This document shows positions 24,586-34,584 of a stretch of DNA of 64,000 bases, piece after piece. The notes under the pieces are model-generated. The model did not search any database, was not told the DNA's origin, and saw only the letters and a list, made by a program, of their open reading frames with translations. The position numbers were made by a program, and so were the translations under genes. Origin of the DNA: Macrostomum hystrix (lineage: Eukaryota > Platyhelminthes > Macrostomidae). The DNA lies in assembly GCA_950097015.1 (NCBI GenBank), contig CATNEN010000009.1, forward strand, positions 684,501 through 748,500. Direction: 5' to 3'. The stretch's first letter is position 1. Each line of letters starts with the position of its first letter.

Positions 24586-25673
24586 ATGAAGACTTCAAAT
24601 CTTCCCATCTGCTTGCTGCTCTTGATGACATGCGGAGCTGCGGCCGGCTGCGGTGAGCGAGCAGCTCAGTTCGAGCTGCTGGGCAGCGGCTGTCCGTCAA
24701 ACACGACCTCGCTGGCCGGAACTGTGGTGGCAAGCGAGTTCGAGTGCGCGATTCACTGCGGCCTGGACCCCAGCTGCCAGCTGTCCATTTATCTCAGAGG
24801 CAGCTCAGTTTGCATCAAATCATACAAAATCCTCGATGGGGGGTCCCTGACTGGAGCCTGTTACTCCGATATCTTGATGCGTCGGAAGATTGTCTCCAAA
24901 TCGACCATCAACAGCTGGGACTCCTTGAGTTTCTCTTCGCAGTTTGTTCTGTGGTACGACTTCAGGAAGAGCAATGATAATTTCGTTAAGCCGTCAATGT
25001 ACTCTGCGACCCCTGTGAACATCTCCGAGCAGAACTCAATTGATGGTATTCGGCTTCAAGGCTCTAACAGCTCATATCTGATGGTCTCAACTCCGGGATT
25101 TCGTCGATACTTCCATTACGGGCAGAAGTTCAGCTTCTTTTTTGTTGTAAAGTTTAGTCTCGGCTTTAAGTAAGTTTGAAGTCATTAACAAATAATTTTA
25201 GTTTCACATAGATAAGTAGTACATGTGTGCCTTTTAGAAGCAAGTGTATCAGCGCGTTCGTCGACGTTGATACTGGCATGTACTCGAGCGCCATCTACGC
25301 CTCGAGCAGCTCCAGATTGTTCGCCCAGATTTATTTCCCGAACGGCACAACATACAGCAAATTTGTGAACAGCAGCCAGATCCCGAACCTAGTTCAAGTG
25401 CAGCAAACTCTCAGCATTGGAATCAACTACGAAGGCGAGGACTTTGCAACTCCGATGTACCTCAATAACTCCAGTCTGAGTCGCTCTTCGTGGGGTCGAA
25501 GTTACGGAGGAAACGTTCGACTTCTTCCCAATATACACGACACGCTACTCATTGGGATCTGCATGACCAGCGGGGTGGACCCGTTCGATGGCTGGCTGCG
25601 GTGCTGGGGAATGCTGACTGGCAACTTGGACATGGGACAGTTCCAGCAGCTGCAGAGTCTCTGCAATGCCTGA
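24586..25673 (+). CDS. Secreted protein with PAN/apple-like and lectin-like regions
   Basis: Two exons, 24586-25169 and 25238-25673, are joined across a 68-bp GT-AG intron (GTAAGT ... CCTTTTAG) in phase 2. The product is 339 residues. Residues 1-21 form a signal peptide (MKTSNLPICLLLLMTCGAAA). Residues 22-95 hold a cysteine pattern, including FECAIHCGLDPSCQ and SSVCIKS, like PAN/apple domains. Residues 110-339 look like a concanavalin/LamG-type beta sandwich: FVLWYDFR, IRLQGSNSSYLMVS, FSFFFVVKF and a C-terminal DGWLRCWGMLTGNL. Several NxS/T sites suggest glycosylation. A role in adhesion or carbohydrate binding is inferred from the fold only. The 46-bp array and AATAAA at 26887 lie downstream and may be in its 3' untranslated region. 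Confidence 0.78.
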
Positions 25674-26162
25674 GTAGTACCTGGGCTGTGCAGCCACTGC
25701 GATCGAGTGTTTGGAATTAGTTTCGCCTGGCTACAAGCGTTGTATACAATACAACGCTTCAGTTAACTAATATGCATGACTCAAAAAACTATGACAGCTA
25801 AGTAGAGGGGCCAAAATATACCGATGAGGAGATGCGGATGCCGGGGAGGCATTCATGGCTCATTTGTAATGATTTCTAAGAAAAGGAAGCCGTTTAAAAA
25901 TGGTTTGTAAGGATCTGTGAGATTTAGAATGGAGGCTCCAGACAATCCATGACTTTGTTAATTTGCAGAAATCCAGCTAAATATACCAGAAAATGAGGCA
26001 AACTTGCAATGGACTTGCAAATATGTGCTTATTGTTTCCAAAAGGACTTGTATTATAAATTTGCCAAATGTGGGTTTTAACAATTATTTTTAGTAGCTCT
26101 GCTGTACTACGTCATGGACTGGGAAAAATGTGCTCGCAGTATTAAAATACACTCGTAAGATC

Positions 26163-26856
26163 CTGGGAAGCTTTCTGATCATCGGCTAGCATTCAGGACC
26201 AGGTGGGGCTGGGAAGCTTTCTGATCATCGGCTAGCATTCAGGACCAGGTGGGGCTGGGAAGCTTTCTGATCATCGGCTAGCATTCAGGACCAGGTGGGG
26301 CTGGGAAGCTTTCTGATCATCGGCTAGCATTCTGGACCAGGTGGGGCTGGGAAGCTTTCTGATCATCGGCTAGCATTCAGGAACAAGTGGGGCTGGGAAG
26401 CTTTCTGATCATCGGCTAGCATTCAGGACCAGGTGGGGCTGGGAAGCTTTCTGATCATCGGCTAGCATTCAGGAACAAGTGGGGCTGGGAAGCTTTCTGA
26501 TCATCGGCTAGCATTCAGGAACAAGTGGGGCTGGGAAGCTTTCTGATCATCGGCTAGCATTCAGGAACAAGTGGGGCTGGGAAGCTTTCTGATCATCGTC
26601 TAGCATTCAGGACCAGGTGGGGCTGGGAAGCTTTCTGATCATCGTCTAGCATTCAGGAACAAGTGGGGCTGGGAAGCTTTCTGATCATCGGCTAGCATTC
26701 AGGACCAGGTGGGGCTGGGAAGCTTTCTGATCATCGGCTAGCATTCAGGACCAGGTGGGGCTGGGAAGCTTTCTGATCATCGTCTAGCATTCAGGAACAA
26801 GTGGGGCTGGGAAGCTTTCTGATCATCGGCTAGCATTCAGGAACAAGTGGGGCTTT
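26163..26856. repeat. 46-bp minisatellite, 15 copies
   Basis: Unit starts CTGGGAAGCTTTCTGATCAT and ends with CCAGGTGGGG or AACAAGTGGGG. Copies differ at few positions (GGACCAGG/GGAACAAG; ATCGGC/ATCGTC). Such homogeneity implies recent expansion. Confidence 0.96.
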
Positions 26857-26886
26857 ATGATTGTAAGGCATGACGATTCTGTTGAC

Positions 26887-26892
26887 AATAAA
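26887..26892 (+). promoter_or_regulatory. Polyadenylation signal AATAAA
   Basis: AATAAA occurs 30 bp after the end of the 46-bp array. It could end the transcript of the gene at 24586, which would place the array in that gene's 3' untranslated region. No nearer AATAAA was seen after 25673. Confidence 0.35.
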
Positions 26893-27176
26893 CTCTCTGC
26901 ATAGAAAGATTACAGGATGACAGGAGATAAATACAATAGAATGAATCGCTTTTCGTCATGAAAATCTTGTGTTACTGCCCTATCGCAAATCTTTGGAAAA
27001 TTTGAGCATGGAGCAAATTGGTCGTTGGTGTCATTATATTAATTATAATTTGGTGGTGTCATTATAATTTTAATTATGGAAGATATTGAAGTAAATTGAA
27101 GTCTCTGCACTTTTTCGTATCTAATAAACAGCGAGTAAATTTTGGGGCCACCGCCACTCTCAGGTGGTTTCTCAGC

Positions 27177-27441
27177 TCAGCGACCCTGCCCGTGCAGGTG
27201 CCGCAGATTCTGCTCAGCTCGAAGCAGGTTCGCCTGTACTCTGTCCAAATCTAAACTCATCTCTCTGATCATTGCACCGCGAGCTTCAGCGACCTGTGAG
27301 AAGCCGTCCTGCCGGCCGGGCAGCAGCTTCATGGCGGCCCAGATGCCGGCCATGTAGAAGTACACCACAGTCAGCAACAGCGCGGCCTGCCGTCTGTTCA
27401 TTCTTCCAGCTGGCGCCTGCAGGTTGTCTTCCCAGGTGAAC
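27177..27441 (-). CDS. Terminal exon of an unrecognised single-pass membrane protein
   Basis: The minus strand has a CTCCGCAG acceptor and then an open exon (phase 1 start) reading FTWEDNLQAPAGR, then MNRRQ, a hydrophobic helix AALLLTVVYFYMAGIWAAM, and a charged helical tail (MIREMSLDLDRVQANLLRAE), stopping at 27177. The exon gives 88 residues, or 74 if the internal ATG at 27401 is the start. The membrane helix plus short coiled tail resembles small mitochondrial assembly factors in layout only. Upstream exons were not found. Confidence 0.5.
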
Positions 27442-27504
27442 CTGCGGAGCCAATGATTGGCAAGGCCTCATAAACAGCAGAATTTAAATGCTTGACTAAA
27501 CTCA

Positions 27505-27890
27505 TGAAACACTATCGATGCACTGAATCACTATCGATGCACTGAATCACTATGGTTGCACTGAATCACAATGGATGCACTGAATCACTATGGTTGCACT
27601 GAATCACAATGGATGGACTGAATCACAATGGATGCACTGAATCACTATGGTTGCACTGAATCACAATGACTGCACTGAATCACTATGGTTGCACTGAATC
27701 ACTATGGTTGCACTGAAACACAATGGATGCACTGAATCACAATGACTGCACTGAATCACAATGACTGCACTGAATCACAATGACTGCACTGAATCACAAT
27801 CACTGCACTGAATCACAATCACTGCACTGAATCACAATGACTGCACTGAATCACAATGACTGCACTGAAACACAATGGATGCACTGAATC
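27505..27890. repeat. 19-bp minisatellite, about 20 copies
   Basis: Unit CACTGAATCACAATGGATG, with variants CTATGGTTG, CAATGACTG and CAATCACTG grouped in neighbouring copies. It lies upstream of the minus-strand exon ending at 27441 and so is probably intronic to it. Confidence 0.95.
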
Positions 27891-28486
27891 ACGATGGTTA
27901 CTCATAGTCCCGGGAGCTAGACAGGGATCAAAGTTTCCAAGCTACCTGCTCCAAGTGTTTCGTTCGTATCGCACGCACAGAGCTGGACGGGCCGGCCAGT
28001 TGCTGTATCGATTCCAGGCAAGAAAGTTGGCTTAGGTTTCTTCAGCAGCAGTCGGGAGGTGTTTCAATCGGATTGGTAGCTGTTGCCCCCAAACTTCCTG
28101 CCTCCAATGAGATCCCCAGCGGAGGTCAGGCCGTGTTGTGATCTTGAGCAATGCGACCCTTAATCTGCAGTTAGGCAGGCAGAAGAGGCGGTTCGCCGCT
28201 CTCTCGCTGGTCCGCCAGCCGCAGTCTTGTCTGCGCGCATTCCGCATAGCAGCTGTGCGCGCCGCAGAGCTGCGTGGGGGCAGAGGTTTCGGCCAAGCGC
28301 TTGTCCCGTGGGCCAGTGACTTTCAAGGCCGGAAAGTTTCGCCTGTTTGCATGGCATTCATTCGTGAATAATCCCTAACTCATTTCCCCAAAAGTTGCGA
28401 ATGAGCACAATAATCTGCTCATAATCTGGGACATTGCCATTGATTATCGGGGATTTGAAAGTTCGCGAGTTGCAAGTTTATACAAA
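27891..28486. other. Unique stretch, no supported gene
   Basis: Short overlapping frames occur on both strands (28032-28371), but no splice or start signals decide between them. An upstream exon of the gene at 27177 could be here; I cannot define one. Confidence 0.4.
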
Positions 28487-28760
28487 CAGCTGGGCTAGTA
28501 GTCTAGTGGTTAGAGCGTCTGACTTAAAGGTCGGGGGTTCGATTCGCGACTCCACTGGAACAGTTTTGTCCTTCAGCAAGATACTTAACTCTGCATTGCT
28601 TCAGTTCACAGAGCTGTTAAATGGGTACCAGCATTAGCAGGGGTAGTTGGGGGCGGGTGTGGCGTCCCTCCAGTCCACGGACTGAACAGCCGTACGCAGC
28701 CTTGAGATGCACCGCGCAACAGCTGCGCATCTGGCCGATTGTGCCGGATGTAATAAAATG
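28487..28760 (+). mobile_element. tRNA-derived SINE
   Basis: The head carries Pol III promoter boxes: TAGTCTAGTGG (A box, about 28498-28508) and GGTTCGATTCG (B box, about 28537-28547). The body contains CTTCAGCAAGATACTTAACT and AAATGGGTACCAGCATTAGC, resembling the conserved central domain of V-type SINEs found in many animals (from memory). The tail runs to about 28760 (GATGTAATAAAATG). Exact ends and target duplication were not resolved. Transcribed by RNA polymerase III if active. Confidence 0.75.
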
Positions 28761-29379
28761 ATTTTTAACTGTTCTTATTGCAGTTCGTGATTCGAAGGAC
28801 TGAAATTATGTACTTTCCAATTGCCTGCCCTGTAAGTAAGAATCTTTTAAAGTTGTTGGATGATATTTGGCCTGAGATAATATTAAAATAGTTAATTTAC
28901 AGAACAGACAGACTGTGTTGTAAACATGGCTGGCACTAACTCTACAGACATAACCTTTCTATTAATAAAAAATGAGCTTCTTTTTTAATTTAATCCTGAG
29001 TCTCGCTCAATGGGTGCTGACGCTGAGCTTGGCAACAAGCTGCTCGCTAATCGTTCCCTCAATTTTTCGCCACACTTCTGTCCACCGTCCATACCTGTCC
29101 GCCATAGTACAGCCCACTTCACTTTCTCAGGCCAGCAAGTGTGCTCGAGTGCTTTTGCAAGGCTTTGTGCACGAGGACCAGCGTACAGAGGCTGCATTCC
29201 GTCTCTCACTGACCCTGCCCTGCTCTGTTTAGTGCATCAGAACCGACTCAAATGCAGCAGCCCGCAGATTCTTCTGCAGCATCTTTTAACTCGAGAGTCT
29301 GTTGCAGCGCTACTGTCGCGAAGTCTGTTGTTTGCCACTCGTTTGACACAAGGCTGTCCCGACTACCCCGTCCACCCAG
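28761..29379. other. Spacer upstream of the 256-aa frame
   Basis: No convincing exon. The plus-strand frame 29010-29813 overlaps the gene at 29380 in another phase and is judged a shadow. CGTCCACCCAG immediately before ATG 29380 looks like a splice acceptor, so an upstream cis exon or a trans-spliced leader is possible. Confidence 0.4.
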
Positions 29380-30150
29380 ATGTCCGCCGCCGCAGTCGCG
29401 TCCTCCTCGGCCCTCCCGGCGCGGCTGCGGATTGGCCGCAAAAAGCCGCACTGGCTGCTGGCGCACGCGCCGGATGCCGAAACCGACGACCCCCTGGCGG
29501 CTCTGCGCCGCTGGCTGACCCAGCTGAGCGACAGTCAGGTCTCCCTGCTAGCCGTGTCCGAGTTCGACTCAGAGTTCCGCCGGTCTCTGGAGCTCCGCCG
29601 ACAGTCCGGAAGACCGGCAACGACAGCCGGGGTGGCAGACTATCACCGAGGTTCCTCTCGGCGATTCGCCAGGTTTCTCGAGCGAGACAGCACGGAGTGG
29701 ACTGGGGTGAATTCCGACTTCGAAGCCGAGAATTTCGATTCAGTTTCCGACTCGGGACCAGCGCCGCCGATGCCTTCCTGGACGTCGGCCCCGGCACCGG
29801 CGCCGGTTCCTGACGATTCTGACCACGCCTCGAAGTCACGAGCCCTCAGCACACTTCAGGCCGTCACAGGCGTCGGCGACTCAAAGCGGTCTCTGGTGGC
29901 GCGCCGCTTCTGCGACTCCGCCTGGCCGCGCACGACGGCGGATTTCGCAAGGCCGCGCAGCGTCGCCTATGGGCAGAACCTCCGCCTGCACCCGGACTTG
30001 GCCGGCGCCATCAGGGCGGGCATCCTGCTGGACCGACCGGCCTTCGAGTGCGTCACTGTCGGCGGGCTCGCCGAGCTGGACCGGCAGCGGCCCAGCCTTG
30101 CGAAGACCAAACACGACCGCGTGGTGGACTGGCTGGAGGAGGCCTGCTGA
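29380..30150 (+). CDS. Unrecognised 256-aa protein
   Basis: Single open frame, GC-rich, with strong third-position GC like other genes here. The N-terminus is Ala/Ser-rich. Residues 15-75 are basic then helical (IGRKKPHWLLAHAPDAETDD; RRWLTQLSDSQVSLLAVSEF). The centre (100-155) is acidic, Ser/Pro-rich and probably disordered. The C-terminus (155-256) is compact and contains LQAVTGVGDSKRSLVARRF, with a G-V-G turn between helices reminiscent of helix-hairpin-helix DNA-binding motifs, and ends VVDWLEEAC. A nuclear or nucleic-acid role would be a guess. Its start directly follows an acceptor-like CCACCCAG. Confidence 0.55.
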   Translation: MSAAAVASSSALPARLRIGRKKPHWLLAHAPDAETDDPLAALRRWLTQLSDSQVSLLAVSEFDSEFRRSLELRRQSGRPATTAGVADYHRGSSRRFARFLERDSTEWTGVNSDFEAENFDSVSDSGPAPPMPSWTSAPAPAPVPDDSDHASKSRALSTLQAVTGVGDSKRSLVARRFCDSAWPRTTADFARPRSVAYGQNLRLHPDLAGAIRAGILLDRPAFECVTVGGLAELDRQRPSLAKTKHDRVVDWLEEAC

Positions 30151-30561
30151 GCTATCGAGAGCACCATTGAAATGACCAACTGCTGGGATTGTCCACTCAG
30201 ATGCTCCGTAACCAAATCCAGTCTGTAAATACAATGTTGCCCGATCGCTTTTTTGTGAATGATTCGTCGAGGCTGTTATGAGTCAGGTCGGCGAGTGAGG
30301 CAATGGCAATGAGTTGTCTCTAATGTATTTGTACGGTCTGCGGTGAACATTTTTGATTCGAAAGAGCGGCAGTAAAACAGGTGTACAGATATTTTCTCCA
30401 GAAGCAAGTCAATTAGGCAATGCGGTGGGCGAGTATTTCGCAAATTCTCATATTCGGAATTCGCTGTGAGCGTCCGTTGCATGGAGCGAAGACTCTGGCA
30501 TGAGCTGAGCAGGACTCCAGGTGTGAAACTCAGGCAGCGCCGCAGGTGGTCCCGCAATCGC
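30151..30561. other. Convergent spacer, no gene seen
   Basis: It lies between the plus-strand stop at 30150 and the minus-strand stop at 30562, so it should hold both 3' untranslated regions. No clear AATAAA on either strand. Confidence 0.4.
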
Positions 30562-32928
30562 TCAGGTCAAAGGCTCGAGTCTGCAGAGCAGTCTGGTGCC
30601 CGCTGGCTCTGAGTAGTTGCCAACGGCAACATCCAGCGGCTCGGTCTGGGCTGAGGCGGTCTGGTTGCCCGGCACGGGGCGAAGGTAGATCGGGCAGAAG
30701 GAGCCCGGCGGGCAAGCGCACAGCACGGAGCCGCGCACAGCCTCTCCTACCGGACCTGCCGGCTCCCAGAAGCAGGGCTCAGCCTCCTGGCACGTTGGCT
30801 GCGGAGAGAAACAGATTTAGGATGCCTCATTTCCGCCTGATCCCCGCCTGATCCCTGTCTGATCCCCACCTGATCCCTGTCTGATCCCCGCCTGATCCCT
30901 GTCTGATCCCTGTCTGATCCCTGTCTGATCCCCGCCTGATCCCTGTCTGATCCCCACCTGATCCCTGTCTGATCCCCGCCTGATCCCTGTCTGATCCCCG
31001 CCTGATCCCTGTCTGATCCCCGCCTGATCCCCGCCTGATCCCCGCCTGATCTCTGTCTGATCCCCGCCTGATCCCTGTCTGATCCCCGCCTGATCCCTGT
31101 CTGATCCCCGCCTGATCTCTGCCTGATCCCCGCCTGATCCCTGTCAGATCCCCGCCTGATCCCTGTTTGATCCCCGCCTGATCCCTGTCTGATCCCCGCC
31201 TGATCCCCGCCTGATCCCCGCCTGATCCCCCGTGCGATCCCTGTCTGATCCCTGTCTGATCCCCGCCTTATCCCTGTCTGATCCCTGCCTGATCCCCGCC
31301 TGATCTCTGTCTGATTCCCGCCTGATCCCCGCCTGATCCCTGTCTGATCCCCCCTGATCCCCGCCTGATTCCCGCCTGTTAATAAATGAGGTCTAATAAT
31401 ACTTTGAGTCGAAAGGTCAGTAAAAGATAACATGTTGGCCTTTCATCGGGCCTTTCTGAATATTATATTATTTGAAAGGCTAGGACAGAAAGGGGGGGTC
31501 GACAGCGAGGAGAGACAAATGAGGGTATGAAAACCCTGGGGGATGTACATTGGGGTTAACAGGCGATATCGCGCGCAGGGGGAAGGAAAACAAAGTGGGT
31601 GCTGACGCTAGACTGGAGGGAGACAGAGATGAAAGGGACACGGGGGGAAATCGATAATAGATAGAAAGGGCGGGGCTGGCAGATAACCGGGTAAGAAAAA
31701 AGATATATATTACCACACTTGTGAACAGAGAACAGGATTGGCTAATAATAACTCACGATTTTCGCGACACCGCCTGATCCCCGCCTTGTCCCCGCCTGAA
31801 CCCTTGTCTGATCCCCGCCTGATCCCCCTTGTCCCCGCTTGATCCCCGCCTGATCTCGCACCAACCCACCTTGCTGTCGCAGACACCAACCCACCTTGCT
31901 GTCGCAGACACCAACCCACCTTGCTGTCGCAGGCAAACTCCACTATTCTGCTGTCTATCGCAGAGCCATGGGAGCCTGGGGCAGGCCGGGCGTAGACGAA
32001 GCTGCTGATTGAGCTGCCGGGGTGCGCCGGAGTCGCGGTCGCAGGAATCTCTGAGGCCTGCGGAGGCGTCAAGCAGCGACAGAGCGCGGCCTGAAGGTCC
32101 AGCCACCAGCCGATCTGGCGCAGGCGGAAGCTGACCTGACCGCTGGCGCAGGCTGGCAGGCTGGCCGGGCGAACGGCCGAACAGAACTGCAGCTGCATCT
32201 GGCTGTCTCTCACACCTGCACGGCGAGGCGGGGCGATGAGGCTCGAGAAGGAACCCAGCAACAGCCTTAAATTATGCCCAGCATTCATAGAAAAGGCATC
32301 CTGCGGGAACCGAACCCATCTTGTCTCAATCCTTTTGCATTTCGCCAGTGATATCAGATCAGATGAATCCCATTTCATCCGATCCGTGCAATCCCATCCC
32401 ATTTCCATCCGATCCCGTTTCCATTCCATCCCATTTCCATCCCATCCCATTTCCATCCCATCCCATTTCCATCCCATCCCATTTCCATCCCATCCCATTT
32501 CCATCCCATCCCATTTCCATCCCATCGCATTTTCAACCCATCCCATTTCCATCCCATCCCATTTCCATCCCATTCCATTTCTATCCCATCCCACCGAGTT
32601 CAACATACCCAGTCCCGCCCTGCTCCAGCTCACCGTTGGCGCCAATCCACTGAAAGGTCAGCGACTTCTCAGAGCGCCGCCATTGTCGCTCGCAGTCGCT
32701 GCGCTGCTGGCACCGGCAGCGGGACTCGACGTAGACGCCTCCCTTGACGCCCAGCGCAGCGGCCACGTTGCTGCCCCAGAAGCCGCCACGCTCCAGGTAG
32801 GCGCAGGGACAGGCGGCGCCGTCGCTTCGGCGAGACGATGCGCCGAACAGCAGGCGCTCGGGTGATTCGGCCGGGCTGCTCGCGGAAGACCACTGGAGAA
32901 GCAGCGGCAGCAACAGCAGCAGCCTCAT
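30562..32928 (-). CDS. Secreted 16-cysteine protein, three exons
   Basis: Exons in reading order are 32928-32634, 32215-31920 and 30798-30562. Junctions are G|GTGAGC to TGCAG|GT (phase 1) and AAG|GTGGGT to CCGCAG|CC (phase 0). The frame gives 275 residues. Residues 1-16 are a signal peptide (MRLLLLLPLLLQWSSA). Sixteen cysteines follow, 5, 5 and 6 per exon, including ACPC, SRCRC, LCRC, FACDSKPTC, VLCACPPGSFCP. Sites NQT and NYS could be glycosylated. Three similar cysteine clusters suggest three small disulfide domains, a layout like Argos/giant-lens EGF antagonists, but I cannot verify homology. The exon 2 donor is present in three tandem 25-bp copies. Introns hold 16-bp and 11-bp arrays and a solo-LTR candidate. 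Confidence 0.75.
30826..31376. repeat. 11-bp minisatellite in intron 2, main block
   Basis: Alternating units CTGATCCCCGC and CTGATCCCTGT, about 50 copies. Eleven base pairs is not a multiple of three, but the minus strand lacks stops, giving a spurious 228-residue frame. The array lies in intron 2 of the 16-cysteine gene. Confidence 0.95.
31377..31769. mobile_element. Solo LTR candidate inside the 11-bp array
   Basis: A 393-bp unique block begins TGTTAATAAATGAG and ends TTTTCGCGACA, i.e. TGT...ACA ends, and is flanked on both sides by CCGCC (31372-31376 and 31770-31774), a five-base duplication. It splits an otherwise continuous array. A TATA-like GATATATATTACC lies near its right end. CCGCC also occurs throughout the array, so the duplication alone is weak evidence; together with the termini it supports a solo LTR. 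Confidence 0.6.
31770..31858. repeat. 11-bp minisatellite, block right of the LTR candidate
   Basis: Continuation of the 30826-31376 array, with more divergent units (CCTTGTCCCCG, CTGAACCCTTG). Confidence 0.85.
31860..31935 (-). repeat. Triplicated 25-bp exon-intron boundary
   Basis: Read on the minus strand, TGCGACAGCAAG|GTGGGTTGGTG occurs three times in tandem with period 25 bp (donor GT after 31920, 31895 and 31870). The first copy is the exon 2 end used in the gene model. Use of the second or third donor would add 25 or 50 nt and shift the frame. Confidence 0.9.
32388..32592. repeat. 16-bp minisatellite in intron 1
   Basis: Unit TTTCCATCCCATCCCA, about 12 copies, within intron 1 (32216-32633) of the 16-cysteine gene and about 40 bp from the exon 1 donor. 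Both strands stay open as repeat artefacts. Confidence 0.93.
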
Positions 32929-34584
32929 CGTATTGAGGCCGCAGTTCAGGCTGGGCTGTTCGCAGTGTTGCGCCCGCTGCTAACTGGGGCTTCAGGTTGC
33001 GCGGCTGGCGCTTTTCTTGGCGCACTTAAAAGTGCATTGGCGCCCACCCCAGCGCCCGCTGTTCCCGGCCCGGGCTTTGCAGGCCTCGGCTTGCATCTTC
33101 GCGGCTCGCATTCCAGGATTTGGGCTGCGGACGGCCGTCAGACAGACGGACGGAGGAGGGCGGGCGGCGCGGAAAGGCAGCCGGGGAAGACGGAGGCGTA
33201 ATCGGATTCCGCAGAGCCTGGGGGTTTGTCGCCCGGAGGGCAGAGGGGGCGCAGGCGGAAGTGCAGTAGATGTCAGGAGGAGGCGGAGAGTGGTTCGGTG
33301 GTTTTGGAACCGGGTCGGATTTGGCCAGGAAACAGGAGGCTGGGCGGGGGCCCTCAATCACTGCGGGACCCGGGCGTCTCCTAGAAAATCCTGCGGCTCA
33401 TCTCATATCCTACTCTCTCTTTCCATTTGTCTCATGGATCCCCTTTCGCTCCTTCTCGCCCTCCCACTGTCTTCCCAATCTCATCGAGTCTGATTTCGCC
33501 TGTTCTGGGTGGGACTCGGACCTTCAATCAGCAGCTGGGGGAGATTTGAAGAATCAGATTGTGGATTTGTGTGAGCACCTCCCAAGCACTTAAGGTGTGA
33601 GCAGCCGAGCTCACAGAGCAGAGCGCTGCTGGGCTTAGAGTGGCACTTTGCGCTTCACTACATGCCAGGCCTTCAGAAACTGTCAATTCAGGCAGTGAAA
33701 CTCCGCCGATTCGCCTTGGATTTTGCACTTTTGTCTGGCAAAGTGACGTTCTCTAATGAATTGCCGGACTCAGGCCTCAGTTCTCAATTCGAGTGGAGTA
33801 TTTGAAGCTGCCACGGCTCACCCGGCCTTGACAACTCCAGAGCTTTGAGCTCAGCTGAGCTCTGTGCTTAGAAATTGTCATTTCTAAGAAAATCCGGAAT
33901 TTCTGACTGACGTGGGTCACGGAACGCGTGGGCCTTTAATCTTTGGCGAAGACATGCTCGGCTTTGTGGTCAGCTCACTTTGAGCACACGTGGCTAAGGC
34001 TCTTCGTTGCTTAATGAGTCAATTTGAGAGCATTGGAATGCTGAAGAGCTGAGGGAAAGTTGCTGAGAGAAATTTTCCCCTAAGAATTGCAAGAATTTTT
34101 CTTAAAAACCAAGCAGAGTCTGAGGCAGTGAGAAAAATAGCGCGTGGGACAGATTCGAGTCTGGCGATCACAATGCTGCCAGGTAGCGAGAATCCCAGCT
34201 AATAAATATCCACAGAATGCTGGCATGCAGAGATAAAGGGGCCAGTGCCAGTAAATCAAGGACCAGCAATGATTCTTCAGTCCTTCGCTCATCCTAGAAT
34301 GAAAATTGCAGCAGAGGGGATTTCGCAGGGTGGGAATTCGGGAAGGAAGTCCCTACGCAATGGGATTTGGCGTCAGGCGAGCTCAGCTTTCTATAATTAT
34401 TTGAGATGTGCTCATTCTATTTTAATTTCTCTCTTCTGTTTGCTTCTGCTTTCCCACTTGTGTGATTTTGGCATCTCGTGAAACCTGGGAGAGTTATCGA
34501 ATAGCTAGACTTGCCTCACGCAATCTCTGCAGCGTGTTCAATTGTATAGGCCTGCAGATGATTCACCTGGAGCAGAGCGACTCT
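32929..34584. other. CpG-rich upstream region, no gene seen
   Basis: 33000-33300 is rich in CG dinucleotides and GC boxes and would include the promoter of the minus-strand gene starting at 32928. Frames on both strands have no supporting signals. 33600-34580 is unique non-coding sequence. Confidence 0.45.

Noticed and set aside
28487-28560. A functional tRNA gene
   Set aside because: Pol III boxes are present, but the cloverleaf pairs poorly and the sequence continues into a SINE body.
29010-29839. Overlapping frames (267 aa plus, 158 aa minus) at the 256-aa gene
   Set aside because: High GC creates open frames in other phases; the 29380-30150 frame has the best start and protein-like composition.
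30747-31433. 228-residue GIRRGSD-repeat minus-strand frame
   Set aside because: It is translation of the intronic 11-bp array, and flanking splice sites remove it.
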